64,000 nucleotides of DNA, taken from NCBI GenBank assembly GCA_028023455.1, contig JAQFVV010013395.1, positions 64,001 to 128,000 on the forward strand, read 5' to 3'. This document shows, piece by piece, positions 24,290 to 37,161 of this stretch (position 1 is the stretch's first letter; each line of letters opens with the position of its first letter). The DNA is from Epiperipatus broadwayi. Lineage: Eukaryota > Onychophora > Udeonychophora > Euonychophora > Peripatidae. The position numbers and the translations under genes are program-made. The notes beneath the pieces are model-generated. The model did not search any database. It was given only the letters and a program-made list of their open reading frames with translations, and was not told where the DNA came from.

Positions 24290-24800
24290 GTAAATCCTCT
24301 TAAATTAATGATAGAGTTGTGGAGAATCATTTATGTACAAAACAGCTAAATATATTGGTAAATTACTGCAAAATATTTTGGAAGATATTCAGTTGCATCA
24401 TCTTATGAATTTATTGATAGAATTACAAATATTGAATTAAATAATAATATATTTGGTGACTTCATTAGATGTAACAGAATTATATGGATCAGTTGATCAT
24501 CATAATAGAAAATACATTACATAAAATTTCAATAAATCAACACATAATAAAATTTATTGTTGAATCACTAAAATTTATAAGTGATAATATTATTGTAACA
24601 TATAATGATAGATTTTATAAAATAGGTAAAGGATGGCCTATGGAACTATCTATGGTTGCACAAATTTGTAATTATACATTGTTAAAATATGAAGAAGATA
24701 TATTAAATTCTTGTGACTTTGATTTATGCTAAATGTGTAGATGATGTGTTTGTTGGTGTTTCTGCTGATGTTATTGAAACACTTTTATATAATCTGGTCT
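24290..24800 (+). pseudogene. Penelope-like element reverse transcriptase fragment
   Basis: Blocks in order on the + strand: TAKYIGKLLQNILED (24335-24390), a SLDVTELYGSVD block (24460-24500; family wording is SLDVTSLYTNIP), then a clear frame 24484-24732 with FYKIGKGWPMELSMVAQICN (the IGTAMGSPLSP region) and LLKYEEDIL, followed by YAKCVDDVFVGVSADV (the R-Y-IDD-F catalytic block) in another frame. Frameshifts separate the blocks, so it is inactive. It lies between the minus-strand LINE reverse transcriptase and a possible upstream part of that LINE, suggesting an insertion. Confidence 0.7.
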
Positions 24801-24849
24801 GTGTTTATCCATATTTTACTTAGTAATTCTACAATATATTCTCCTTCTT

Positions 24850-25800
24850 TCCTAACACACTTGTCCTTTTAACAAATCCAGGGTCATCAACTTAGAAAAA
24901 CATTCTTATTCATATAAGGATTAAACTTTAAGCTCTAAGTATTTTTTTATTAATATTATAGGTTATCATTTGGAATGACCTAAAAAATATTTTGACCTTA
25001 TAATCATTCTGAATCATTCTCAGAATAAGTGGATTTTCTATTCATTATTTTCTGGCTATACTTTTTAATTTTGCTTCTACATAATCAGTGTTCAAATTTA
25101 ACAATTTTACAAGCAATCTGTCTACAATAATTAGTCTTCTTAATTCTATATTCCTCACATGATCACCATCTCTTATGCTAAATTTTAATCTTTTTGGTTT
25201 CATCATATTTTTCTTTCTTTATGCCGTAATACATAAAACACCATTATATTTTATTCTTTTAATCTGCTTTTTTATTCTATTATTTTAACATTTGAGTAGC
25301 ACAATTTATTTTCTAAATTAGTCATTTCTTCACTTTTGATCTCATTTATATCATTTGGACATGATCAATCATGAAATGAACAGCACCATCCAAGGCGTCT
25401 GTGTCAATGCTATATTTATTTATAATATCAATATCATCATCATCTCTAACTAATGCTTTCTTGAATTTATCTTTATTTGTTTCATCCAAACTAGAGCTGG
25501 TTTTTATATCTTGTGACTCTTGAATTACATCACAATTAGTTTTCTCTAACTGCTCATCTACCACATTTTCTTTATTGTTTTCACTGATTTCTTCTATCAC
25601 CTGGATTCTGTTATCTTTTATTTCTGTAATAAAGATTTTCTGTTTGTGTTTTTTAAGTTCTTCAAATTGTTTTTTATATGACCTTTCAGTTCTTTCTTTT
25701 GTTTAAACATGCTTTCGATGTTTTCTTTATTTTCTTTTAACATGCTCACGATCATTAAATCATGATTAAAAGTCTTGATTTTGTTTTCATGAGCCTACAT
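24850..25800 (-). other. Possible ORF1 remnant of the minus-strand LINE
   Basis: On the minus strand, 25600-25346 is an 84-codon open stretch that is very acidic (VRDDDDIDIINK) and coiled-coil-like. Downstream in other frames, pieces such as LRRLIIVDRLLVKLLN appear near 25130. Its position, upstream of the minus-strand reverse transcriptase at 22000-24100, would suit a first ORF or 5' region of that LINE. I recognise no family motif, so this is an inference from position and composition only. Confidence 0.3.
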
Positions 25801-25810
25801 TATTGCCTTA

Positions 25811-25892
25811 TCTCTCACAATCATATATATATATATATATATATATTGTAATCTCTCACAATCATATATATATATATATATATATATTGTAA
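25811..25892. repeat. Tandem pair of CTCTCACAATCA(TA)n units
   Basis: Two adjacent 41-bp units, each CTCTCACAATCA followed by a TA run and TTGTAAT. Confidence 0.9.
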
Positions 25893-25899
25893 TAGAGTT

Positions 25900-28020
25900 A
25901 GCTAATAGACTATTTCTACAATATACACACAAATAAAAACTTTAAATTTATTGCTTTTTTCTTTAATTATTTTGAAGTTAAAATGCTAATTCCTGTTTTA
26001 CTCTGTAGCCCTTCTCTGTTATTGCTCTATATTTATTTTATCTTTACTGTATTGTTGTTACTTATTTACCTGCTCTACCAACCCAGTTCTTACTATTATC
26101 ACTGTCCAAGATACCAATAGATTTATTTACTGATTCCCCCCCCCCATTTTTTTTGTCATAATTCCCATAAGACCATTTATTATTTATTTGTTACTTTATA
26201 CATTTTATTAGCTAATTTATTTTTTAAATCAATATTTATGACTTATAAGCCTTTAAATTATATAGATATATACATATATAAATTTCTGACTAATATTAGT
26301 ATTTTGAAATTGAACTGGGTTTAATCTCTATTTGTTTTGAATCAAGATAATTTCATACACAGGTCTCCAAATGTAATAAAATTGGCTAAAGGATTCAGTG
26401 TTCATCTAGGGGAAATGATTATCTGTTCATCAGTGATTAATGAATGATTGTGTACAAGGTGGAATGACTATAACAAAAAAATTATTACCATATTTGAAAA
26501 TAGCCACAAATAATAATCAGATTAAAACTTATTTCAAGTCAAGGCCCATGCAGTTCCAGTCATATTTCCTGATCATTAGGTTTTCCACATTATTTTATTC
26601 TGATATAAATATTAATATAATATACTTGTATATCAAATGAGAAAATTTATAAGAAATATGCTTGATTAAAATAACAAATTTATTTAATATAACAATAAGA
26701 GAACAAAAGTAATATAACATCTTTTATATTTACATAATCAATACAATTACATTATACAATATACATTAGAGAAATTTAACATTTAAAATCCACTTTAAAA
26801 ATCAATCAAACTTATATCTCCCCCTCCTTCTTCAAAACTGAATTTCTTTAATCTTAAAACTAACAATAAAATTATAACTTTCAATATTTTAAAATGTATG
26901 CTTTCATTCTCGTATATCTCTGAATTTAAATATATAACCAAGAGAGAAAAAAATTTCAGTATACAAATTTTCACTTAAATACGAAATAAAATTTCTTTTT
27001 ATGTTGTACTTCAAATTATTATCTAATCAGTAAAAGTCATTTAACTCTCACCATATTTCTCATTTGTTTTTATGTTGAGCTTAATACTTTTTAAACCTTA
27101 ATGTCTATTTAACAGTGAAATCTCTATCCGTAACAAATAATATTATCATAGTTTTATGTCTAATATAAATAATTTAACTTGAACATTTTTGCATAAACAA
27201 TAAGTTCTTTTTTGGTAGTCATACTTTATAATAAAGGAGTCCAGGTATAAGTAATATGTGTTCATAATTTTATTCCTCAGTAATTTCTTCTTGTAATCCA
27301 TAGCTGATTTTTAAACTTATTTATTTCTCTAATAATCAAGTATTGTTAAAACATCTGCAAATAAAATCCAGCATTAATAAATATAATTAGGCATTATTCA
27401 GTATCGGAGCATTATCACAGTTTCATAAAGAAATTTATACTTCCTGAAAGATGAAGTTATCACTCCAATTACAATTTTGCCCCTTCATTACAAATAAATT
27501 TGAATATACTCAAATACAATTTATTTTTCACTGCTGCTAATTTATCAGTCATGCAAAAAAAAAATCTGAACTAAACAAATTTTTATAGATGATAATATTT
27601 TTCTTTGTCTAGCAACCAGTGAAATTTCCATAGCAATCATTGAATTGTCTGGATTAACCTGTATTCATTTTATTAGTGTTTTATTTAATTATCACTTAAT
27701 GTTTTGAAAATAATTAATTTTATTTTTGAATTATTATTTTAAAATAAACAACGAAATAAAATTTTCATTTCTTACAATTTATTTTTTTAACTTGTTAATA
27801 TGATTTGCTTTAAAAATCTAATTGTATAAAAATAGTAGGCTGAATAAAGAAGAATATTTAAGGACATTATAATGACCAGGTTGACTATAAGAGATAAAAT
27901 CAGACCAAGTATCATGTTCATAAGACCCAATTATAATAGTTGAAATTATATCATATAGAATAACTTGTTGAGTTATGATTTTGTAAATATATTTAAATCT
28001 CTATATTTCCATCTGGAATG
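25900..28020. other. Intron sequence with no recognised feature
   Basis: A+T-rich sequence with a C run at 26138-26146. No coding similarity or repeat structure was recognised on either strand. Confidence 0.55.
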
Positions 28021-28029
28021 ATTAACTTT

Positions 28030-30330
28030 ATCTTCCAAAAAAAAATATTTGAAGAATTTATTAAACTGATTGTAAACTATATTATTGTTTAGAGTTAACA
28101 TTCCAAATGATTGAACAATATTCAATGATGAAAAGAACCTATAACAAAATTAATTTGAATTTTGTATCATCACTGAAATTATAACCATACCTAAAGAAGG
28201 CACCCATAATTTAAAAAGATTTGCTAACAATTCTTTCTAAATGAAGAAGAAAGGATCCATTACAAGAAATGACACTCCCAAATCTTTTTGCAATTCAACA
28301 GAATTAATTTTATGAGAATTAATAAAATTTTAAAAAAGGAAAAACTTCAGATTTTTTATAAATATGAAACAAGAGAACATTTATTAGAATTAATTGATAT
28401 ATTATTTAGATGACACAAAGCACTAAAGTTATGAATCTCTTGGTGAAAGAGAATGCAATCAATCACTGATGTGATTCCTCTAACGATTTTACAGTCATCA
28501 GCATGGCACAAAAGATAAGATTTCAGAATATTGTTAAGGTCATTAATATAAATATTAAAAAGTATGGGTGCAAAAATACTACCCTGACTAATACACCTAA
28601 ATTGCATTCAAAATTAGATAAGATATTATTGTTGAATTAGCATAAATGAATAAAAAAGTTTAGTAGAAAACCCCATTTTATGCAATATGTGAAGAAGAAT
28701 GGTGTGATGGTTTTTCACAAAGCAAAATAAATAACATTAAATATTTGCTTATTTTCAATTGTATAGGCAATGTGATAAATTGTTGGCATATTAGTTTCTA
28801 CAGATCTATTATGAATAAAACCATATTGTAAAGAAGAAATGAACTTACTAACATCCAAAATAATTTCATTATAAACACACCTTTCAAAAATTCAAGCAAT
28901 TATATATAAAACACAAATAGATCTATAATTATTAACATAATCACATGAGTCATTGTTAATGATTGGGATCATTTTGGCACACTTAGCAAAATGGGAAAAA
29001 CACAGTAGTTAATTGAAAAATTAAAAATAAAGGCAAAAGGAGATGCAATAAATTCAGCTAAACCTTTGTAAATAAAGGCAAGAATATTATCATTTTCTAA
29101 AGTGAGTTTTAAATTGCTTGAAGGCTACAATAACATTGTCCCAGAGATCTGACCAGTCATGCAGTGAGCAATAAGAAAATTGCAAGATAATTTAGTTTTT
29201 GAAGATGTTATGTGATGAATATAAATCAGCAAAATATTTGGGAAAGTCATCTGCATTTAATGTGAAGCTATGAGTTATTTGAACTCTTTCCTTATTCAAG
29301 CCAGAGTTATTAAAAACAATCCTTTGGGTTAGAAGAAATCTTAAATTCAATTTTGTAATGCAATTTTGTAAATATCTTTTAGAAACATATTTAATCAATT
29401 TTTTGAAATTAATAAAATTATAGTCTGCAATAATATTTCTTTTAATAATCTAAATGAGAATATAAGAAAACCAAGGTGGAAAGCTTTTATGGCTAAAGAA
29501 TTTATTGGGAATATATAAATCAATAAAAATATTAAGAATCTGTAAAAAGATAATCTCAACAATGATTTACATTATTATAGGAATTAATAAATTCCAATTA
29601 ACTTTAGAAAACTTCTTACAAAATTCAATATAATTTACTTTTCCTATAATATTTTCTTGAAATATTAGAATAATTGTTTTTGAGTGATATATGTTAATAT
29701 AAAACTCAATAAATAGATGATAAGCATCAATAGGAAAATTAGCAGAGATAAAGTGAAAATTACTAACTACTAGTGAATTACATAGAACATAATCCAAAAT
29801 GTGATGAAAAGCATTAACAAATGGGTTATATTGCTTAAGACCCAAAATTTTACAAAACTAAAATTTTAGAAGTTTTAGAAGACAAAAAAGAAAAGTGTGT
29901 AGTAATTCCACCTGAAATAAATCTGGAATATTTAAGTCACCAGTAATAATAACATTATTATAGCCAATCAAAAAAATCTTCAAGTAGTGTCAGAAAACAA
30001 TCAAACTCCAACAGTAACAAAGTGGGTTTAAGGTAAATATTACCTAAGATAAATTTAAAATTGTGATTTAAAGTAATTGCACTCCATGTAGATTCACACA
30101 AAAAAAGAAATAAAATGAAGTACTTTATTTGTTTTTAAAAAAGCATCTTTATGAATAGCAGTAGGAGGACTACCTCTTTGAGTAATATTTTTTATAGATC
30201 TGTCACTTCATAAAATATTAAATCTATTATCAAGAAAAGACTAATCAGGAAATTGTTGTTGCAAGAAATATAAGATCAAAATGTTCCATTTTCAAAAGAT
30301 TGTTTAATTTTGAGCACATTTAGTTCATAT
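28030..30330 (-). pseudogene. CR1/jockey-like LINE, endonuclease and reverse transcriptase remnant
   Basis: On the minus strand the order is that of a LINE ORF2. An endonuclease-like segment near 30020 reads IYLKPTLLLLEFDCFLTLLE. It is followed by the NYRPIS region as MIPIINNDSCDYVNNYRSIC (near 28940), QYGFIHNRS (near 28820), and the open frame 28607-28356 with GSIFAPILFNIYINDL (motif B) and CHADDCKI (catalytic A-DD). The two catalytic Asp residues are kept, but stops and frameshifts break the rest. Termini are not defined. Confidence 0.75.
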
Positions 30331-30359
30331 TCCTCTAACATTTATATAATAGCAAGAAA

Positions 30360-31190
30360 GGTCTACCATATTATCCAGAAAGATAATAAAAATAAAGCAA
30401 AGAAAAAGAAAGAAAAAATAAGATAAAAAGATAAATTCGATCGAAGCTTAAAGAATTGGACAAAAACCTATATAAAAAATAATGGAAACAAGGCCATAAA
30501 TTAGGGGGTATTATTTTATTGTGCATATATACAGGAACAGAATATAAAAGCAAGAAGACTTAGTATTATTCATATTAACTTTATGACAAACAATATTAGT
30601 TATTAAACTATTTTCAAAAAATAATGCGAATAATTCAATTTTACTCAATTTATTTACTATACAAACATACAGCATTATGATAGTTATGCAATTATACATA
30701 GTTAATATGCAAAAATATAAACAAGTATATTTATCAATTGTGTAAATATCTATGTAAGATTATTAATAAATTATTAATTATTTTTTTAAATCTTATTAGT
30801 GCCATCTTGTATTAGGTAAATAAAGCAAGTGATTTTAATGTGTTAGAACAACAAATGTTGAAGTAAAATAGATTAAATGTGCATGTTTATATAAACATTA
30901 TTAATAGTAATATTTGAGATTTTAATTATTAAAATAATTTTTTGAGTGACAAGCTTATATAAAAATTTTCAGATCTTTGATCTTTCTTCTAATAGATAGG
31001 GGTTATTTAACTTAATATATTTAGAAAATTTATTGTAGAGTAATTGAATTCTGATAATATCCTATTTGGAACATGATTTCCAAACAACCAAGAGAGAAAT
31101 AATTTATGCTTTGTAAAATAATTAAATTGTATATCCTGACTTAGACTAATATCCATAATTTTAAAATCTTTATTCCCATTACATCATTGT
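30360..31190. other. Intron sequence with no recognised feature
   Basis: A+T-rich; the short minus-strand frames at 30371-30699 show no family resemblance. Confidence 0.5.
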
Positions 31191-31303
31191 GATGATAATA
31201 ATAATAATAATATTCTTTATTTATAATTTATTGTAAATTTATGATTTCATTTTTGTAGTAGTAGTAATAGTAATAGTAGTGGTAGTAGCAGCAGCAGTAA
31301 TAG
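31191..31303. repeat. Compound trinucleotide microsatellite (AAT/TAG/CAG)
   Basis: An AAT run, a short A/T spacer, then GTA/TAG units ending in CAG repeats. The composition resembles the array at 7661-7882. Confidence 0.8.
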
Positions 31304-31490
31304 AAAAAAAATTAAAAGAAGCTTTATTAATTATTCCACTGAAAATTTTAAACTTTAATATAGTTTTTGTTTAAAATAAAGCATTCTTAAATTAATAAAA
31401 AAAGTACAGTGAATTTTAATTTTATTTTATATTTAGCATATTTATAATGATAAATACAATATTACAATCTATAATATGTTAATCAGATTT

Positions 31491-31616
31491 TCATTTGGTC
31501 ATGCATGAAAGAAAAGGATAGATTTGCATGAATACATGTGTGCAATATGTTACTCATTTGTATTTGATCATGCATGAAAGAAAAAGATAGATTTGCATGA
31601 ATATATGTGTGCATAT
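31491..31616. repeat. Tandem duplication, period 69 bp
   Basis: Two copies (31491-31548 and 31560-31616) share TCATGCATGAAAGAAAA and GATAGATTTGCATGAATA with a few differences. The pair lies 260 bp upstream of the next exon. Confidence 0.85.
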
Positions 31617-31877
31617 TTTCACAATAATTTAATAAAAGGTTAAACACAATAATATCAGTAAATAAATATTAAAAATTCTTAATTTTTTTTATATTATATT
31701 TCTGAAAAACTTATTTTCACTATATGAATACTTGTTTTAAAAAAAAAGTATGTTGAAAGGCTGATCATCTCATATGTTGCTCATCTGCAATAAATGTCAT
31801 TCATATTTCATTCTTACTAATAATATTAAAATAAATTCTATTTTTATCAAAAAAATTCTGATTATTTTTGTTGACAG

Positions 31878-32018
31878 ATGGGTGGGATGGAATGTGTCCT
31901 GACAGGAATTTTAGATGAGTTTAAAAACTTTTTTAGTAAATACAAGCACAGCCGGATAGTGTTAACTGCTGTAGTCTGTTCTGTGTCATTTCTCATTGCT
32001 TTGGTTAACACAACACAG
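31878..32018 (+). CDS. SLC6 catecholamine-type transporter, exon for end of TM8-TM9
   Basis: This 141-nt exon of exactly 47 codons continues the transporter. The acceptor is TTGACAG (AG 31876-31877) and the donor GTATGT starts at 32019. The first residues MGGMECVLTGILDEF complete transmembrane segment 8, and the string is close to the MGGMESVITGLIDEF of dopamine transporters. A short charged loop (FSKYKHSR) and hydrophobic segment 9 (IVLTAVVCSVSFLIALV) follow, ending NTTQ. In dopamine transporters the two Gly after Met line the substrate pocket. Both ends fall on codon boundaries, joining in frame to 7423-7535 and 32094-32193. The frame is open with no damage. Confidence 0.96.
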
Positions 32019-32093
32019 GTATGTAATGTAGCTTCATGCACACCATTTTAATATGATAATTTTTTTGCTCATTTAAATTGATTTCCTTTTTAG
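32019..32093 (+). other. 75-bp transporter intron
   Basis: GTATGT donor, pyrimidine-rich TTGATTTCCTTTTTAG acceptor. It is the only short intron seen in the gene. Confidence 0.93.
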
Positions 32094-32193
32094 GGTGGTG
32101 CCTATATGGTACAATGGTTTGATGTTTTTGCTGCTGGAGTCTCACTTTTAGGAGCTGCTTTGTTTGAAGCTATTGCAGTTTCTTGGTTTTATG
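32094..32193 (+). CDS. SLC6 catecholamine-type transporter, exon for TM10
   Basis: This 100-nt exon begins [15 protein letters not shown] and ends AVSWFY plus the first base of a Gly codon. It forms transmembrane segment 10 and the start of the next loop. The Asp of FDVFAAG lines up with the extracellular-gate Asp of dopamine transporters (Asp476 in human, which pairs with an Arg in TM1). [11 protein letters not shown] is a signature shared across monoamine transporters. The acceptor AG is at 32092-32093 and the donor GTGAAG starts at 32194. The split Gly codon is completed by GT at 38175-38176. Confidence 0.96.
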
Positions 32194-33194
32194 GTGAAGT
32201 TTTTTTAAATGTGTACACTTTGTAAATAATCTAAATTAATTAACAGACCAGAAAATTTTATCTCTATGCTATTTCTGTATGTGTTGATTTTTTATATTTT
32301 TTATAAAATAGATTTAGTTAGAGAAATCAAAATATATTTTAATATATGAATTTTTACAATGTAAAAGGCTAATTAACATTTATTATACATCTCTAAATAT
32401 TAAAATGATAAAATAAAGTGTATTAAGAGAGGTCAAAATGGCTTATTATTTTTGATAATAAATAAATATTGCCTTTATATAATAGTATTAATTTTTCTTG
32501 GACAGAAAAATTGATATTCACTCATATACATGTAGATAAAAAATAAAATATTTTTTGAAACATCTGCCCATGATAAAATGAAGACATAGAAGATAATGCC
32601 CACCAAATTGGTAAGAGACTCTGCATTTTCTCTTTTTTGTTTTACATTCTGGTAGTCAAATACTCACTACTAATAATTGTAAAAATAGCTCTTATGGCTA
32701 TGAAGTAGTTATCTGAAAAACATTTCATATATACTTAAAAATTATCAGCTGCTTGAAAAAATGTTAAGCTCCATCAAGATTTGAACATTATGTTGTGGCA
32801 TACTCATACATTGATTTTAATATTTCAGATTTTTTATAACAATTTTATAGCAATAAATTTACTTATTTTTAAGTTCTTTCTAAAAACAAGTCACTTATTT
32901 TTAAGATGTTTACTCACTATTAATAGCAATTTAATTTGTTTCAACCATATGACAACTCTGCTCAAAATCAAACTTCTTTTACTTTTTTTAAACTAATTTA
33001 AGACAATTTGCATTTAAAAATTGAAAATTTGTTTGAAACCAATAATATTTGAAAAAAATTAAAAAATAATAACAATTTATTCTAATTAAACTCTGATGAC
33101 TTTTGGGAGAAATAAATTAGTATTAAAATATATATATATATTTTTGTTTGATAAAAAATATTTTTAATAAATATGTTTTTATGGGTGCTTATTT

Positions 33195-33470
33195 ATAGAT
33201 CAGAGAGTAAGACATTTGATAACAATGCAGAGACTTTAGACCATATAGAAAAATATGAAACATATGTTGACAATAATGGAGAAATAAACATGTACCATTA
33301 ACTTCATGGAAAAACTAAAAGGCTGATATGGAATCGAACTGGTCATGTGGTTAGAAGAGATAACAATAAATGGACAAATGAAAGCCTAAATTGGACTATA
33401 AAAGATTGTATAAGATCTAGAAGAGGCAAATTTCATTAGGATTCAAAAGACTGAGATATGACTAACAGAT
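33195..33470 (+). pseudogene. RTE-type LINE, 3' end fragment
   Basis: A short + strand stretch encodes GHVVRRDNNKWTNESLNW followed by DCIRSRRGKFHWDSKD, matching the conserved end of the RTE/craniofacial-type LINE polyprotein (GHIARR-DNRWT and the RSRGR-R-W block). It is the same family as 8185-11975 and 55430-57430. Only the last part of the element is present. Confidence 0.65.
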
Positions 33471-35219
33471 ATATTAACACTACATTTTTTTTATTTTTAG
33501 TATATATGTGTGTGTGCAAGATTAAATACAGTATTTGAATCTTTCATGTAGATGGTTATTTGTTATGACTGTTGTAGCACTGATATTTTGACCAGATTTC
33601 ACATGCTGACATTTGGATAATAAGAAAAGCTTAATTGCTATATTCCCCCCCCCCTATCACCACATATTTCTATTTCAAATTAAATATAAAAAAAATAGCA
33701 TGATATATTTTATATAATGTGATTGCATACTGTAAAATATGAAATTATCTAATGGAATTTATTGATAATAAATTCTTGTGGAATGTTTCATTTAAGTATG
33801 TAACTGAAGCAATAATTGCATGTCGATCTAATGTAGGGTGTGAATGAAATGTTTATATTATATTTAATGTTTTATTAAAATAGATATAAAACTGAGCAAA
33901 GGTTTATTTCATTTAAATATTATAAATATTGTGTAGTTTAGAAAAAGTTCTCAAAATGTAATTATAATTATTTAGAAACTAATTGATTTGAATAGAATGT
34001 TATTAAATATTAAAGTAAATTTGCATTACTATAAATAATATTTAATTAGTAAAGTATCTCAGAATTTAGTTGTTTATTGATTCAAATTTAGTTTTATTCA
34101 ATTATCAATCAAATAGATGTCTTAATCATACATCGTTGTTTAGGCAATGATGTATGATTTCGCTACTTATTGCAGTTTACTTTGAAATCATGAATGGATT
34201 TGTTGATGTCTGAGGTGGTGATCTCGTTTGCTTTCTTTAGTTTTAAATATAATCTGAATAAATTAGATTTTAATAGAGATTGTTAGTATTTTATGATAGT
34301 ATAGTGGGCAAATTAAATAATTATATATGGAAAATATTGTTATTGCCTAGTGTGATCAATAACTGAGCAAGATAATTTTACACAGATTCTAATAGAGTCA
34401 CTATTTGTTTATGCATGTTTTTGCTCTGTAATAAAGAATATAAATCTTAAGGGCATTTCTTTATAACAAATTTTGACTGAATAAACATAGAAAGGTAGTG
34501 AGATAGAAAATCCATTATTACTGTGACAAAGTAGCTACCCAATGATAGCCAATGAGATTATGTACAAGTGGCAATTATTATAAAATGCCAAATCAACTTT
34601 AGGGCTTTTATAAAATCACATTCCACATTTAGGCTAGATCTATATTGTTGTGAATGATGTCTCAATTCTGAGACATAGTAAAGTTCTTTATATTATCATC
34701 CCATATTATAATCACTAGTCCATTACAAAATGGTGGCCAATGATCGGGCTATATTTTATTCAGATTAAATTGATCATCTCCCCAGCGTCATCATTTTTTT
34801 CATCATGTTACAATATATATAAGATTGTATGCTTAACAAATGTTTAAATCTAAGCTTTCACACTGCACAAGAATTCAAGGATAAGATTATAGACAGTAGA
34901 GTATTACAGGATAAACTTTCACAAATAAAAGAATGAATTACTATTTTTAATATTTATATTTTCATTAAAGAAAAATATTCATTTAAATACAAAAAATATG
35001 AGGAAATTCAATTTAATGCTTTCACAAAAATCTTTCTGCATTATTGATTCTATTGTAGCATTGTACATATTTATTTTGATGACAACAAGATTATTTTAGA
35101 TGGTAGCTTGATTGTCAAAAACATTTTGTAACTGCAAAATTCAAATTCAATTTCAGAAATATTTTATGGTTTAAGTTTTAAGTTAGATTTAACATCAAGT
35201 GATTCTCCCTGTATTAGTA

Positions 35220-35480
35220 TAAATCATTTACACAGTGATTGGCAGACAAAAAAGGATTCAAGAACTTTATTCAAGGCCCTTAATATTTCACTGCAGTACT
35301 ATTAAAATATAATTTCAATATAAGTTGTCTTCTGTCTTTTCACTAACTTAACTAAAACCAAATTTCATCCACCTAAAACTTTTCATTCTTCTTTCACAAA
35401 CGAACTGCCTCCCTCCCAATTCACACCCCTTTTTATACCAAATGATTATAATGCCTATAAACCTAGATGGTTTTTATTAA
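35220..35480 (-). mobile_element. Possible solo LTR
   Basis: On the minus strand there is a GGTATAAAAAGGGG box near 35442-35428. It is followed by GC-richer sequence and, about 170 bp on, GAATAAAG (35273-35266) as a polyadenylation-like signal. The layout resembles an LTR promoter and terminator, but no termini or target duplication could be fixed. Confidence 0.3.
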
Positions 35481-36189
35481 TTTTTTAAAATAAAATTTGT
35501 TGCAACACTTCTATAATGAAAATGCAAAAGATATAACTATAAGTTTTATCTTATGAACTGTTTTTAATCTTATAATCAGTTTTGGAATTTCTACTTCTCT
35601 GTAATTAATGATAATAACATGTAATAACTGAACAAATTTCTTTTGAAACATATTGTTTGTAATTAACTACAACTTTGTTTAAGTGTCTTTGCAATATAAT
35701 TAAAGAAATAGTTACCTTCTTTTTTTTTAACTATTTTTTTTTTTTTTTAAGAAATGGATATTTCTAATAAAATGTAAATATTTTGTTTTATAAATGGTTT
35801 CTAATAAAAATTTACTTTACTTGGAACTGAATATTGCAAATTACTCCTCACATACACACACATATATATTTGACACACACGTATATAAAATCATTGTTTC
35901 GATTAATTTACTATTTCTAAAAATATTGATCTATTTTATTTACACTAATAAATTTACTCTAATAAATTTATAAATTTTTTTCAAATCTAATCGAATATAG
36001 TTTTAATTTTGTATATGTATAAATTATGCACACACTACTATAACATGACATATGCACACATGTACAACAGTGAAACTATTATAAAATTTAAATTTATATA
36101 TATAATCATAATATGTCTACATAGATTTCAAAATTAAATGTTAATAATTCTCAATATTAAAAACATCAAATCAAATAATGCTTTATTAA

Positions 36190-36620
36190 AATCATAACCA
36201 GACTACTGCCAGCTAACATGAAGATTCTAAGAATCAGGGGTGCTATAAAGAGTGGGGTCTTTGCTGCAATTAGAATGGGAATGTTCCTGCTTCATGCCGT
36301 GTGGTTAACAGGAATTATTTTGGTTTTAAACAAGAAAATAAAGAACCATGGGAGGTGTGTAAAAAATTTATTCGAAGGACTATGTTTTGCGTTAACACCG
36401 GAAAAGCTCTTCGGGGGACACTTGGGGGCAACATAGGCCACTGGATGAAGAGCCTATTCTCAGGCATGCTAATTAAAAATCAATTCAAGATTTTAAAATG
36501 GTTCAGTTAGATGAAGAATGTCAAAGGATCATTGCCAATCAAAATATGGACTGCACAATGATCACTGGCTAAGACACTAAATGAAGAGCAAGTTGTTCTG
36601 ATATAAAACTAGTACACAAT
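36190..36620. repeat. Unassigned GC-richer island
   Basis: About 430 bp of clearly higher GC than its flanks. It contains two short overlapping + frames (36218-36436, 36301-36510) with no resemblance that I recognise. It is probably a fragment of a repeat. Confidence 0.3.
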
Positions 36621-37012
36621 AATTATAGACTAAGTTTGAACGATAAGCTTCTTTCTCTGGTCATGAAATTAATTTGTCATAATAATAACTAATGTATCAA
36701 ATGGGTATATTTTCTAATTTGGAAAATTATTTACTAATGATTGTCATAATATGTGTAACAAATCCAAACAAATGTATACCAACAAGATTTATATTGTAAT
36801 TGTACGTGTATTTTCCTCAATAAAAAAAAAAAAGACAAAAGCTTTTTAAATTTAATGTGAATGTTATATATATATATTATTTCATTATGTCCATCTGTCA
36901 TATTAATAAATATATTTTATTGTTATTTAACTTCGTTATTAATTAATTCTTTATTCATGTGGCTGTATTCCATCTCTAAATATATACATATCATATATTT
37001 CATAAAATATAA

Positions 37013-37161
37013 AATCTTAAAAGCTCATCTTTTTTTTTTTTCATATGTCATAGCATCGGCCGGGACGCGAACCCACAACCGTCTGCAACCAACTTCTTGC
37101 TTGCATGGCAGCTGCGATACCTCTCGGCTAACAACGCAAGACAATCTTAAAAGCTCATCTT
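37013..37161 (-). mobile_element. tRNA-derived SINE with 19-bp target duplication
   Basis: The insertion (37032-37142) is flanked by a perfect 19-bp duplication AATCTTAAAAGCTCATCTT (37013-37031 and 37143-37161). On the minus strand it has a tRNA-like head with an A-box-like TAGCCGAGAGGTATCGC and a B-box GGTTCGCGTCC. A short tail CCGGCCGATGCTATGACA and an A run follow. At about 110 bp it is little more than a tRNA-like body plus a tail. The long clean duplication indicates LINE-driven insertion that is fairly recent. Confidence 0.88.

Larger units (their letters stand above)
7536..31877 (+). other. 24.3-kb transporter intron packed with transposable elements
   Basis: The intron runs from the GTAAGT donor at 7536 to the TTGACAG acceptor ending at 31877. 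The reading frame continues directly across it from LGLDSA to MGGMEC. It contains a LINE, a PLE, a mariner, a hAT, a long-LTR element and two more LINE remnants, all listed separately. Confidence 0.85.
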
